Assembly: GCA_031277885.1 (NCBI GenBank) | Contig: JAITLM010000076.1 | Location: forward strand, 39,699-103,698 | Source of the DNA: Microbacterium sp. | GTDB taxonomy: Bacteria; Actinomycetota; Actinomycetes; Actinomycetales; Microbacteriaceae | DNA length: 64,000 nucleotides | Direction of reading: 5' to 3' | Shown: positions 26,663 through 35,225 of the stretch, in pieces | How positions within the stretch are numbered: the first letter of the stretch is position 1 | Layout of the letters: the number at the start of each line of letters is the position of its first letter | Position numbers and translations under genes: made by a program | Notes under the pieces: generated by a model | Told to the model about the DNA's origin: nothing | Database searches by the model: none | What the model saw: only the letters and a program-made list of their open reading frames with translations

Positions 26663-28711
26663 TCACGCTCCCTTCTGTGCGTACTGGATCGAGATGACGA
26701 GCTCGCCGTATCCGCCGACCTCGAGCCGGTCGCCGGCATGCAGGACCGTGGTCGCGGTGTGCTCGGTGATGACGGCCGGCCCTTCGATCACGTCGCCGGC
26801 CAGCAGCTCCTCGCGGGAGACGAGCGCGTACTCGGCCGTCTCGTCGCCGTCGAGCACGACCGTGCGGGTGCGGAACGCCGGGCCGTCCCCGGGGGATCGG
26901 CGCGCGACGTGCGGCAGATCCGGCTTGTCGACGATGCCGAGCGCGCTCAGGCGCAGCGTCGTGGTCTCGATGGGGTCATCCATGACGTGGCCGTACTGAC
27001 GCTCGTGCAGGCGGTTGAACTCGGATCGGATCGCCTCGCGAGGATCGGATCCGTCCTCGGGATAGGTGACCGTGACCGCGTGCTCCTGCCCCGAGTAGCG
27101 CACGGCGACGACCCGGTGGAAGACCATCCGGTCGTCGTCGAACCCTTCCGCGCGCAGCGTCTCGCGGGCCTCGCTCTCCATCCCGGCGTAGAGCGCGTCC
27201 GCGACCGAGGCGTCCAGCTCGTGCAGCGCCTGCAGGCTCGTGCGCGAGTAGTCGTGCTGCACGTCCGCCATGAGCATGCCGAGCGCCGAGAACGCTCCCT
27301 GTCCGGGCGGCACGATCACCTCGGGGATGCCGAGATCCCTCGCCACGTCGACGGCGACCAGCCCGCCGCCCCCGCCGAAGGAGAGCAGGGCGAAGTCCTT
27401 GGGGTCGTGCCCGAGCTCGATCGTGATCGCGCGCACGGCGCCCATGATCTTGGTGTTGGAGATGCGGACCATGCCCCGGGCGAGCTGCGTGACCGTCAGC
27501 CCCAGGGTCTCCGCGATCGGGGCCAGCGCGGCGAGGGACTTCTCGCGGTCGAGGGTGAGCTCGCCGCCGAGCGGGGTGTCGGTTCCGAGGTAGCCGATCG
27601 CGAGAGCCGCGTCGGTGAACGTCGGCTCCGTTCCGCCCCGCCCGTACGCGGCCGGTCCCGGCATCGCGCCGGCGCTCTTCGGCCCCACCTGGAGCGCCCC
27701 GCCCTCGTCCAGGTAGCCCAGGGATCCGCCGCCGGCGCCGATCGTGTGGATGTAGAGCGAGGGCGTGTTGATCGGGAGACCCTCGAACTCGGCGCCGTGA
27801 TAGAGGACGGGGCTCCCGTCCTGGACGAGGGAGGCGTCGAGGCTCGTGCCGCCCATGTCGATCGTGATGAGGTTCGGCCGCCCGATGAGCTTCGAGAACG
27901 CGGCCGCCCCGACGACGCCGCCGGCCGGCCCCGACAGGATGAGGTTCACGGGCTGCTCCCGCGCGGCCGAGGCCGTCATCGCGCCCCCGCCGGAGCGCGA
28001 CATGAGGAAGCGCCCGCCGAACCCGCGCCGCTCCAGCTCGCCTTCGAGCGCCCGCAGATAGCCGCGCATGATCGGCTTGATGTAGGCGTCGAGCACGGCG
28101 GTGCTGGTGCGCTCGTACTCCCGGTACTCGCGCGACAGCTCATGCGAGAGCGTGATCTCGAGGTCCGGAGCCTCCTCCGTCAGGATCTCGCGCATGCGGA
28201 GCTCGTGCGACGGGTTCGCGTAGGCGTGCAGGAACGCCACGGCGACCGCGTCGTAGCCCCTTCGGCCGATCTCGCGGGCGATCTCCCGCGCGTCGTCCTC
28301 GTCCAGCGCCACCGCGACCGAGCCGTCGAACATGCTGCGCTCCGTCACCTCGAAGGTGTCGAAGCGCTCCAGCAGCGCCTCCGGCTTCTGATAGCCGATG
28401 TCGTACATCACCCGGCGGTCGGTGCGGCCCAGCAGGTAGACATCACGGAAGCCGCGCGTCGCGATGGTCGCGATCCTGGCACCGGTCCGGGTCAGCAGGG
28501 AGTTGAGGCCCAGCGTGCTGCCGTGGTTGAACATCGAGACCTGCGCCGGATCGGCCTCCGCCTTGTCGAAGGCGGCGAGGACTCCCGCCGTGGGCTCCGA
28601 GGGCGTGGTCGGCACCTTCTCGAAGCGGAGCTCTCCCGTCTCGGGGACGAGCTTCACCACGTCGGTGAACGTCCCGCCGACGTCGACGGCGATGCGGATG
28701 CTTTCGGACAT
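26663..28711 (-). CDS. hyuA: N-methylhydantoinase A / oxoprolinase-like subunit
   Basis: A 682-residue ASKHA-fold ATPase subunit. The first phosphate-binding loop is DVGGTFTDVV (Asp10-Asp17), and a second DMGGTSLDASL lies in the middle of the protein after SGPAGGVVGAAAF. The family's serine/histidine region EITLSHELSREYREYERTS is intact. The ATG is preceded by GGAAGG with room for nine bases. HyuA and HyuB together hydrolyse ATP to activate and open a cyclic amide. The gene follows a ribose-type ABC permease by 100 bases on the same strand, so uptake and ring opening of one substrate appear linked. Confidence 0.93.
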   Translation of the reverse strand: MSESIRIAVDVGGTFTDVVKLVPETGELRFEKVPTTPSEPTAGVLAAFDKAEADPAQVSMFNHGSTLGLNSLLTRTGARIATIATRGFRDVYLLGRTDRRVMYDIGYQKPEALLERFDTFEVTERSMFDGSVAVALDEDDAREIAREIGRRGYDAVAVAFLHAYANPSHELRMREILTEEAPDLEITLSHELSREYREYERTSTAVLDAYIKPIMRGYLRALEGELERRGFGGRFLMSRSGGGAMTASAAREQPVNLILSGPAGGVVGAAAFSKLIGRPNLITIDMGGTSLDASLVQDGSPVLYHGAEFEGLPINTPSLYIHTIGAGGGSLGYLDEGGALQVGPKSAGAMPGPAAYGRGGTEPTFTDAALAIGYLGTDTPLGGELTLDREKSLAALAPIAETLGLTVTQLARGMVRISNTKIMGAVRAITIELGHDPKDFALLSFGGGGGLVAVDVARDLGIPEVIVPPGQGAFSALGMLMADVQHDYSRTSLQALHELDASVADALYAGMESEARETLRAEGFDDDRMVFHRVVAVRYSGQEHAVTVTYPEDGSDPREAIRSEFNRLHERQYGHVMDDPIETTTLRLSALGIVDKPDLPHVARRSPGDGPAFRTRTVVLDGDETAEYALVSREELLAGDVIEGPAVITEHTATTVLHAGDRLEVGGYGELVISIQYAQKGA

Positions 28712-28811
28712 GAAAGGGGTTCCTTCCGAGGGTTCGAGGAGTTTTCGGGCAGCCCGCGGAACCCGGCGGCGACGGCGCGCCAGCGGATCGGGTACCCGGA
28801 TGGAGGTGCGG

Positions 28812-29795
28812 TCAGCGTTTCCTGCGACCGGCGGCCGAGAGGCCGACGGCCGCGAGGATGATGAAGCCGGTCACCATGTCTTTGAGCTGGGGATTGAGGT
28901 TGAGCAGGTCGAAGCCGTTGCCGATGAGGGCGATGAGGAACACGCCCGCGACCGAACGCCAGACGGCGCCGATGCCGCCGTAGATGCTCGTGCCGCCGAG
29001 GATGACCGCGGCGATCGCGCTCAGCTCCAGCCCTGCGCCCGCGAGAGGCTGGCCCGAGGAGATCCGGGAGACGCCGATCGCCGCCGCCGCGCCCGCCGCG
29101 AGGCCGCTCAGCACGAAGACGACGATGCGCGTCCTCGTGACCTGGACCCCCGAGAGCTCCGCCGCCTCGGGGTTGCCGCCGATCGCGTAGACGTGACGGC
29201 CGAACACCGTGCGGGACAGGACGAACCACAGCAGCGCCACGACCACGATCATCACGAAGACGGCGATGAAGATCCCGCCGATCCGGTTGCGCCCGAGCGC
29301 GGTGAAGCCGGGCGTCGTCACGGTGATGAGGCTGCCGCCGGTGATCAGCACCGCGATGGTGGTGAAGATCATCGACGAGGCGAGCGTCGCGAGGAACGAG
29401 TGGACGCGCAGCTTCGTGATCACGACGCCGTTGAACGCCCCGAGCACGAGGCCGATCACCGGGGCGGCGAGCAGGGCCAGCCAGACATTGCCCGTCGTGA
29501 CGGCGAGCCATGCCGAGACGACCCCCGCGACCCCGTAGATGGCGCCGGTCGACAGATCGAAGTTCCCCGAGATGATCACGAACGTCCCGGCCGCCGCGAT
29601 GATGACGAGCGGGGTGTTCTGGTTCAGGATGTTCACGATGTTGCCGAACGTGAAGAACGACGGCGACAGGATCGCGAGCGCGATCAGGATCGCCGCGAGC
29701 AGCAGCAGCACCGCGTACTCGATCGCGAGCTCGGTGATCGAGAACTTCCTGCGGGCGCGCGTCTGCGTCGCCGTGGTGTTGACGGCCTCGCTCAC
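28812..29795 (-). CDS. ABC transporter permease, ribose/autoinducer-2 type
   Basis: A 327-residue membrane permease of the carbohydrate-uptake-2 (RbsC/AraH) family with eight to ten spans. The family loop GAFNGVVITKLRVHSFLATLA and the later segment GRHVYAIGGNPEAAELSGV are both present. It starts ATG at 29795, which overlaps the ATPase stop (ATGA). RbsC-type permeases carry pentoses, but members also import purine nucleosides, guanidine-like and cyclic compounds. In this operon the hyuAB genes follow, suggesting that the cargo is the hydantoin-like ring substrate. This is inferred from order and orientation. Confidence 0.92.
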   Translation of the reverse strand: MSEAVNTTATQTRARRKFSITELAIEYAVLLLLAAILIALAILSPSFFTFGNIVNILNQNTPLVIIAAAGTFVIISGNFDLSTGAIYGVAGVVSAWLAVTTGNVWLALLAAPVIGLVLGAFNGVVITKLRVHSFLATLASSMIFTTIAVLITGGSLITVTTPGFTALGRNRIGGIFIAVFVMIVVVALLWFVLSRTVFGRHVYAIGGNPEAAELSGVQVTRTRIVVFVLSGLAAGAAAAIGVSRISSGQPLAGAGLELSAIAAVILGGTSIYGGIGAVWRSVAGVFLIALIGNGFDLLNLNPQLKDMVTGFIILAAVGLSAAGRRKR

Positions 29796-31318
29796 GCTGC
29801 CGCCTCCTCTCCGGGGGTCACGTGGAAGAGCCGGAACAGCACGTCCTCCACGGTGGTCTGCTCGGGGACGATCTCCGCGAACGTGCGGCCGTCGGAGACC
29901 AGGTAGGCGCGATGGGCGAGCTCCATGATCTCCTCGTGCTCCGAGGAGATCAGCAGCACGGCGATCCCCTCCTCGGCGAGCCGGGCGATCAGCTCGTAGA
30001 TGGTGCGCTTGGCGCCGACGTCCACGCCGCGCGTGGGCTCGTCGAGGATGATCGCCTTCGGGCGCGCCGCCAGCGCCTTACCGAGCAGGGCCTTCTGCTG
30101 GTTCCCTCCGGAGAACCAGCCGACCGGGAGCTCGGTGTCGAGAGGCCGGATCTCCAGCGCGCGGGCGAGCTCCTCGGCGAGGGAGCGCTCCCGGCGACCG
30201 TCGATGACGCCGCCGCGGGACCGCGCGCCGAGGCTCGCGAGCGCCATGTTCTCCCGCACGGAGCGCTGCAGCACGAGCCCGTCCTTGTGACGGTCCTCCG
30301 ACACCAGCACCAGGCCCGCATCGATCGACTGCTTCGGCGTGCGGCCCGCCCAGTCTCGATCGTCGAAGCGGACCTCACCCTCGATGATCGGGTCGAGCCC
30401 GAACACGGCGCGGAGGCACTCGGTGCGACCGCTTCCGACGAGGCCGAGAAGCCCGACGATCTCGCCGGCGCGGACCGTGAAGGTCATCTCCTCGACGCCC
30501 GTGTCCGTGCGCAGGCGCCGCACGTCGAGGCGGACCGCCGCCTCGGCGCCCGGGGCCGCCGGGCGTTCCGGGTAGGCCTGGTCCATCTCGCGCCCGAGCA
30601 TCGAGGTGACCAGATCGTGCTTGCGCACGGCGGCCGCGTCGAAGGTCTCGATCCGGCGCCCGTCCCGCATCACCGTGATGCGATCCGCGACGCCGAGCAC
30701 AGAGTCGAGGAAGTGCGAGACGTAGATGACGCAGCATCCGCGATCCCTCAGGGTGCGCATCAGGTCCTCGAGCTGGGTCATCTCGTGCGCGGTCAGCGAC
30801 GAGGTCGGCTCGTCCATCACGATGACCCTCGCGTCCCGGGCCAGCGAGCGGAGGATCTCCACCTTCTGCTTGTCGGCGATCCGCAGGTCCCGCACCCTGG
30901 CATGCGGGTCGAGGCCGAAGCCGATCTCGGCGTCCAGGGCGGCGAAGCGCGCATCGAGGTTCCGCCGCTCGATGCCGAGCCGGTGCTGCTCGGCGCCGAG
31001 GAACACGTTCTGCGCGACGGTGAGGTCGGGAACCAGAGCGAGCTCCTGCGCGATCATCGCGATCCCGCGCCGCTGTGCGATCCCGGGGTTCCATCTCTCG
31101 ACCGCGACGCCGTCGACGAGCACCTCGCCCTGATCAGCGGAGTAGATGCCGGCGATCACCTTGCCGAGCGTGGACTTGCCGGCCCCGTTCTCGCCGACGA
31201 AGGCGTGGATCTCCCCCGCGCGCACGTCGAGCGAGACCGCGTCGAGGGCGTGGGTCGCCCCGAACCGCTTCTCCACACCGCGCAGTTCGACGAGCACGGA
31301 GCCGGTCGGCCCTGTCAT
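29792..31318 (-). CDS. ABC transporter ATP-binding protein, RbsA-like (two domains)
   Basis: A 508-residue cytoplasmic ATPase with two ABC domains. The first has Walker A GENGAGKST and Walker B VIVMDEPTSSL; its signature is degenerate (LRIADKQKVEI), as usual for the RbsA family. The second has the degenerate P-loop GLVGSGRTE, signature SGGNQQK and Walker B AIILDEPTRGVD. ATP hydrolysis in the first site drives the permease. Start ATG at 31318 is four bases downstream of the binding-protein stop. Ends overlapping the permease start. Confidence 0.94.
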   Translation of the reverse strand: MTGPTGSVLVELRGVEKRFGATHALDAVSLDVRAGEIHAFVGENGAGKSTLGKVIAGIYSADQGEVLVDGVAVERWNPGIAQRRGIAMIAQELALVPDLTVAQNVFLGAEQHRLGIERRNLDARFAALDAEIGFGLDPHARVRDLRIADKQKVEILRSLARDARVIVMDEPTSSLTAHEMTQLEDLMRTLRDRGCCVIYVSHFLDSVLGVADRITVMRDGRRIETFDAAAVRKHDLVTSMLGREMDQAYPERPAAPGAEAAVRLDVRRLRTDTGVEEMTFTVRAGEIVGLLGLVGSGRTECLRAVFGLDPIIEGEVRFDDRDWAGRTPKQSIDAGLVLVSEDRHKDGLVLQRSVRENMALASLGARSRGGVIDGRRERSLAEELARALEIRPLDTELPVGWFSGGNQQKALLGKALAARPKAIILDEPTRGVDVGAKRTIYELIARLAEEGIAVLLISSEHEEIMELAHRAYLVSDGRTFAEIVPEQTTVEDVLFRLFHVTPGEEAAA

Positions 31319-31322
31319 CCGC

Positions 31323-32357
31323 CTAGCCGTTCCACTCGCCGGTGAAGTCCGGCACGGCGTCGAGATCCTTCTTGGTGGCCATCGGACCGATCTTGACCAG
31401 GGAGTCCGCGTCGACGACGGCCTGGACCTTCTCCCCGCGCAGCTTGTTGACGAGCTGCTCGAGCGCGGCCTTGCCCATGCTCACCGGGTAGTTCAGGTAG
31501 TCGTTCGTCCACTTGCCGTCGCGGACGGCCTTGACGGCCTCGGTCGTCCCGCCGCCGCCCGTGAGGAAGATCTTCGAGGGATCGATGCCGGCGTTCTCCA
31601 GCGCGATCTGGGCGCCCTGGGTCTGCTGGTCGGCGTTGCTCAGGATCCCGTTGATGTCCTTGTTCGCCTGCAACAGGTTCGAGACCGCCGTGAGCGACTT
31701 GTCGCGGTCGTAGGCGCCCTCGACCGTCCCCACGATCTGGATGTTCGGGGACTGCCCGAGCACCTTCTTCCATGCGGCGATGCGCGCGACGTCGAGCGGG
31801 GAGTTCAGCAGGCCGGCGACGAGGCCGATCTTGCAGGGGTCGATGTTCTTGCAGTAGTCGACGACGGTCTGCGCCTGCCGCGCCGCGCCCTCCGAGGGGG
31901 ACGAGGCGACCGTCGACACCACGCCCTCGATCTGCGGGGTCATCTTGTCGATGTCGGGGCCGATCGGGTTCAGCACCGAGACCACGGGCACGTCGTTGCC
32001 GAGCGGGAACGCGGCGGCGAGGCCGGGGCCGTCCTGCGGCACCACGATGATGCCGCTCGCCTGCCCCGTGGTGCCGGCGTTCTGCAGCTGGGAGAGCTGG
32101 GTGTTGGCGTCGAACTGGCCGTCCTGGATCTTGGTGGTGATGGTGATCCCGAACTTCTTCTCGAGGTCCTTCGCCTCCTTCTGCACCCCTTCGTAGACGG
32201 CCTGGTTGTAGCCGTTCTGCGAGGAGGAGGCGAGGAAGACGATCGAGTACGTGTCTCCGCCGGAGCCGCCGGATCCGCTGCCCGAGCTGCAGGCGGCCAG
32301 GGAGACGCCGAGGGCGACGACTCCGGCGCCGGCGATGATTCGTGAGAGGTGCGTCAT
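31323..32357 (-). CDS. Sugar-type ABC substrate-binding lipoprotein
   Basis: A 344-residue periplasmic-binding protein of the RbsB (pentose) superfamily. The signal peptide ends in the lipobox LAAC with lipidated Cys23, followed by a Ser/Gly-rich tether. The mature fold begins TYSIVFLASSSQNGYNQAV and continues with IIVVPQDGPGLAAAFPLG, the periplasmic-binding domain landmarks. It should hand its ligand to the RbsC/RbsA-type pair. The ligand may be a non-sugar ring compound, given the hyuAB genes further on. The ATG is preceded by GAAAGAAGACTGC, a weak ribosome site. Second gene of the operon, after the ABM-like gene. Confidence 0.92.
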   Translation of the reverse strand: MTHLSRIIAGAGVVALGVSLAACSSGSGSGGSGGDTYSIVFLASSSQNGYNQAVYEGVQKEAKDLEKKFGITITTKIQDGQFDANTQLSQLQNAGTTGQASGIIVVPQDGPGLAAAFPLGNDVPVVSVLNPIGPDIDKMTPQIEGVVSTVASSPSEGAARQAQTVVDYCKNIDPCKIGLVAGLLNSPLDVARIAAWKKVLGQSPNIQIVGTVEGAYDRDKSLTAVSNLLQANKDINGILSNADQQTQGAQIALENAGIDPSKIFLTGGGGTTEAVKAVRDGKWTNDYLNYPVSMGKAALEQLVNKLRGEKVQAVVDADSLVKIGPMATKKDLDAVPDFTGEWNG

Positions 32358-32385
32358 TGCAGTCTTCTTTCGTGGGTGAGGGGTG

Positions 32386-32703
32386 TCAGCGGACGTTCTC
32401 GGGGGCCGCGTGGTCGATCGCGTAGAGCCGCCCGGCTGTGACGGCCGTGCCGAGCAGCGCGGCGAGCTCCGGGCCGGTGCGGCCTCGGTTCGGATGATCG
32501 AGCCACTCCTGATACGCGGCCTCGTCCGGCCAGACGGCGGTCACGATGATCTCGCCGGATCCGTCGACGGCCGTCGCGATCTCCGATGCGACCGCGCGCG
32601 TGAGGTCGAGCGATTCCTGCAGGATCGACTCCCGGCGGTACAGGGACAGGATGGCGTCCACGTTCGCGGGCGCAGGGCGGAGGGTCAGGACGGAACGAAT
32701 CAT
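32386..32703 (-). CDS. Antibiotic biosynthesis monooxygenase (ABM) fold protein
   Basis: A 105-residue dimeric alpha/beta-barrel type protein. It starts IRSVLTLRPAPANVDAIL, with the family's strand-helix, and has the second repeat EIIVTAVWPDEAAYQEWLDH, typical of ABM-fold proteins. Many ABM members are monooxygenases needing no cofactor, others are structural or heme-degrading; the residues that would decide are not evident. It is the first gene of the hyu operon, 28 bases ahead of the binding-protein gene, and so may process or sense the ring substrate. Function uncertain. Confidence 0.7.
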   Translation of the reverse strand: MIRSVLTLRPAPANVDAILSLYRRESILQESLDLTRAVASEIATAVDGSGEIIVTAVWPDEAAYQEWLDHPNRGRTGPELAALLGTAVTAGRLYAIDHAAPENVR

Positions 32704-32814
32704 CAGGGTCGGGACTCCGTTGTCGGGTTCGGGTGGGGTCTCGCGCCCGCCGGGGATCGGGATCCCGGGAGCGCTGACATGAAGTTAGCCGCTGCCCTTC
32801 GGAGCCTCCAGTGC

Positions 32815-32851
32815 GTTTTGCATCTTGCCGTCCATCCGATTTATGCAAAAC
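32815..32851. promoter_or_regulatory. Operator for PucR-type regulator in hyu divergent gap
   Basis: Perfect inverted repeat GTTTTGCAT (32815-32823) and ATGCAAAAC (32843-32851) with a 19-base spacer, between the minus-strand hyu operon (start 32703) and the plus-strand genes. TTGCAT (32818-32823) and TTTATG (32840-32845) fit a -35/-10 pair with a 16-base spacer for the plus strand. The site would be covered by a regulator dimer, likely the PucR-type protein encoded at 35222. Confidence 0.6.
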
Positions 32852-32884
32852 AATGAATGGGACCTCAACGACGATGGGAAGCCC

Positions 32885-34159
32885 GTGCGAATCGGAATCG
32901 GTGTCTACGACGACCGCCTCTCGGCCGTCGGCCTGCACCTCGACGGTCGCCGGACCGACGTGGTCGTTCCGATCTCCTCCGGGATCGAGGCGCCGCTCGA
33001 CCGCCTGCTGGCGCGCTTCCCGACCTCCCCCGGGGATGCGGTCGACTCCATCGCCTTCGACCTGAGCACGGTGCTGCGCAGAGCAGGCGACGCCCCCCTC
33101 ACGGTCGTCCGCATCGCGCCGCGCCCTCCCGTCGAGCGCACCGACGAGCCGCACGTCGGCACGGCCCCGATCCTGCACGTGCGCGGCGGCCACACCACGC
33201 TCGGCGACGAGCTGGCCCCTTTCGACGCGCGGGGATTCCGCACGGCCGCGGCCGGGATCCCCGGCGGCTCGAGGGTCGTGATCACGAGCGTCGGCTCGTT
33301 CGCCAACCCCGCGCACGAGCTCGCCGCGGGAGAGATCCTCCTCGAGCACGGCGGTCCCCTCAGCGTGACGTTCTCGCACTCGTTCGACAGCAACTCCTTC
33401 GCCACGCGCGAGCGCACGGCGGAGCTGAACAGCGCCATGTCCGCCGACGCCGAGGCGCTCACGACCTCGCTCTCCCTGATCTCGGGCCGGCGGTTCCCGG
33501 GGGCGAGGCTCTCGGTCACCCGCAACGACGGCGGCCGCGTGCCGCTCAGCCGGCTCGCGGCCGCACCCGTCCACTCGGCGCTCTCCGGCCCGGCGATCGA
33601 GTTCGTCGGCGGAGCCTCGTTCTGCGGCCTGACCGAGGGCGACCTGATCCTCGCGACCGCGTCCGGCCCGATCCTGGGCACGATGAGGGACGAAGTGCCC
33701 GCGGTCGTCCCGCAGCTGCGCTGGAACGGCGCACGTCTCGCCACCCAGGCCGCGCATCTCGTTCCCGCGACCAGGATCCTCCTGCACGGGCGCGTCCCGG
33801 CCCCGCGCCTGGTCGCGGCCGTCGGCGCAGAGCTCGACGAGGGGCTGGACGATCACGGCGCGGTCGGGGCCGACACCGACCTGCGCGCGCTCGGCGCCGC
33901 CGTCGCGCCGCTGTCGGACTGGGCGCTGGGCGTGGTCAGGGCGGGCAACGCGACCGAGATGGCGCATGAGCTGCGCGCGGCGGAGGCCCGCGTCCACGCG
34001 CGGCTCGTGGCGTTCGGTGCACTGCCCTCGATGGTCCGGATCGTCGAGTCGCGGCTCGTCGCGACCACCTACGAGCACGCCCGCGTGGTCTCCGTGCGCG
34101 TGCACGGCGTCGCCGCCGAACCGACGGGAGAGGGCGCGCACGATGCGGTTGAGCGCTGA
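32885..34159 (+). CDS. Degenerate HyuA-like protein (ATP loop lost)
   Basis: A 424-residue protein homologous to the first part of HyuA. SVTFSHSFDSNSFATRERT matches HyuA ITLSHELSREYREYERT, and ALSGPAIEFVGGASFCG matches LSGPAGGVVGAAAF. But the two phosphate loops are gone: the N-terminal HyuA DVGGTFTD is replaced by GVYDDRLSA, and DMGGTS by ATASGPI. The C-terminal part of HyuA is absent. I start at GTG 32885 (VRIGIGVYDD), because the -10 of the putative promoter covers an ATG at 32843. The gene overlaps the DUF917 gene by 17 bases. Probably not an ATPase; perhaps a binding or regulatory partner of the DUF917 protein. Confidence 0.65.
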   Translation: MRIGIGVYDDRLSAVGLHLDGRRTDVVVPISSGIEAPLDRLLARFPTSPGDAVDSIAFDLSTVLRRAGDAPLTVVRIAPRPPVERTDEPHVGTAPILHVRGGHTTLGDELAPFDARGFRTAAAGIPGGSRVVITSVGSFANPAHELAAGEILLEHGGPLSVTFSHSFDSNSFATRERTAELNSAMSADAEALTTSLSLISGRRFPGARLSVTRNDGGRVPLSRLAAAPVHSALSGPAIEFVGGASFCGLTEGDLILATASGPILGTMRDEVPAVVPQLRWNGARLATQAAHLVPATRILLHGRVPAPRLVAAVGAELDEGLDDHGAVGADTDLRALGAAVAPLSDWALGVVRAGNATEMAHELRAAEARVHARLVAFGALPSMVRIVESRLVATTYEHARVVSVRVHGVAAEPTGEGAHDAVER

Positions 34160-35225
34160 CGACGTCCGCCACCTTCGCACCGGCGCGCTGTTCCTGGCCT
34201 GCGCCGCGGATCCCGAGTGGTGCGACGAGCAGCAGGACCGGATCCTCGCTCGGATGGCGGCCGGTGACGACGGGCCCGAGGTGATCGAGGTGGGCGAGCT
34301 CGACGACGACGCGCTCGTCGCCGCGGTGGGCTTCGTCAACAACGGGCTGCCGCTGTCCGAGCTCCGTCCGGCCGGCGACGAGTTCGTCACCAGCGTCGAG
34401 CTGCTCGAGCGCGAACTCGGCCGCCGGATCGAGGGGCTCTTCCCGCTCGCCGCCGCGAACGTGAACTCCATGGTCCCGCTGCTCACCGGGATGCAGCTCG
34501 GGCGTCCCACGGTCGACGCCGACCCGATGGGCCGCGTCTTCCCGCTGCTGTTCCAGTCGGTGTTCACGCTCGCCGGCCTGCCCGCCGGTCCTCTGGCCGC
34601 GACCGGTCCCGTCGGCGAGTCCGCGGTGCTCCGCGTCGCGCAGCCCCGCCGGGCCGAGCGGCTCGTCCGCGCGCTCGCGGAGGAGTTCGGCGGCTGGTCG
34701 GCGTCGGCGCTCTACCCGATGACCGCCCGCGACCTGGCCCGCACGGGCGTCCTCGGCAGCGTCTCGCGCATGGTGCGCATCGGCCGGATCCTGGACTCTG
34801 CGCTCCCCGTCGCGGAGAAGCACGATCTGCTGCGCCGCACCGAAGGCGTGCGCAGGATCATCCGCGCCCGCGTCGCCGATGTCGCCGGGCTCTCCCGCCC
34901 CGCACCGGCGGGCGAACCCGACCATCCGTCGAGCGTGGTCCTCATCGAGGAGACGCAGGGGCGCTTCGTCCAGCTGGAGATCCAGAACGAGCTGCTCATG
35001 CTCATGATCGACGGCGCCCCGGAGGCCGTCATCCCCGACATCATCACGATGCTGCACCCCGAGGACGGGCAGGTCGCCAGCCTCGACGACCTCTGGGCCG
35101 GGAACACCCTGGATCTGGTCGTGCTGCCCGCCGCCGCCCAGTGGTACACGCCGGAAGGCAGGCGCCTCGCGGCGCCCGAGACCATGCACGCGGTGCTTCC
35201 CGACCGCAGAAGGAGCCGAGCATGA
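34143..35225 (+). CDS. DUF917 family protein
   Basis: A 360-residue protein of the DUF917 group (a family in which an S-methyl-thiohydantoin desulfurase has been described). Markers are the opening LSADDVRHLRTGALFLACA, the metal-binding-like segment AAANVNSMVPLLTGMQLG with PTVDADPMGRVFP, and the C-terminal IITMLHPEDGQV with LDLVVLPAAAQWYTPEG. In the family, Asp/His residues in these stretches bind a metal. The gene overlaps the end of the HyuA-like gene and its stop overlaps the ATG of the PucR-type regulator (ATGA), so the three are one operon. DUF917 genes commonly neighbour hyu genes, which supports a cyclic-amide substrate. Confidence 0.82.
   Translation: MRLSADDVRHLRTGALFLACAADPEWCDEQQDRILARMAAGDDGPEVIEVGELDDDALVAAVGFVNNGLPLSELRPAGDEFVTSVELLERELGRRIEGLFPLAAANVNSMVPLLTGMQLGRPTVDADPMGRVFPLLFQSVFTLAGLPAGPLAATGPVGESAVLRVAQPRRAERLVRALAEEFGGWSASALYPMTARDLARTGVLGSVSRMVRIGRILDSALPVAEKHDLLRRTEGVRRIIRARVADVAGLSRPAPAGEPDHPSSVVLIEETQGRFVQLEIQNELLMLMIDGAPEAVIPDIITMLHPEDGQVASLDDLWAGNTLDLVVLPAAAQWYTPEGRRLAAPETMHAVLPDRRRSRA

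Noticed and set aside
32825-32884. ATG 32825 or 32843 as start of the HyuA-like gene
   Set aside because: Both lie inside or beside the inverted-repeat operator and the -10 box, while the HyuA family starts (V/M)RIGI as found from GTG 32885. Not fully excluded.
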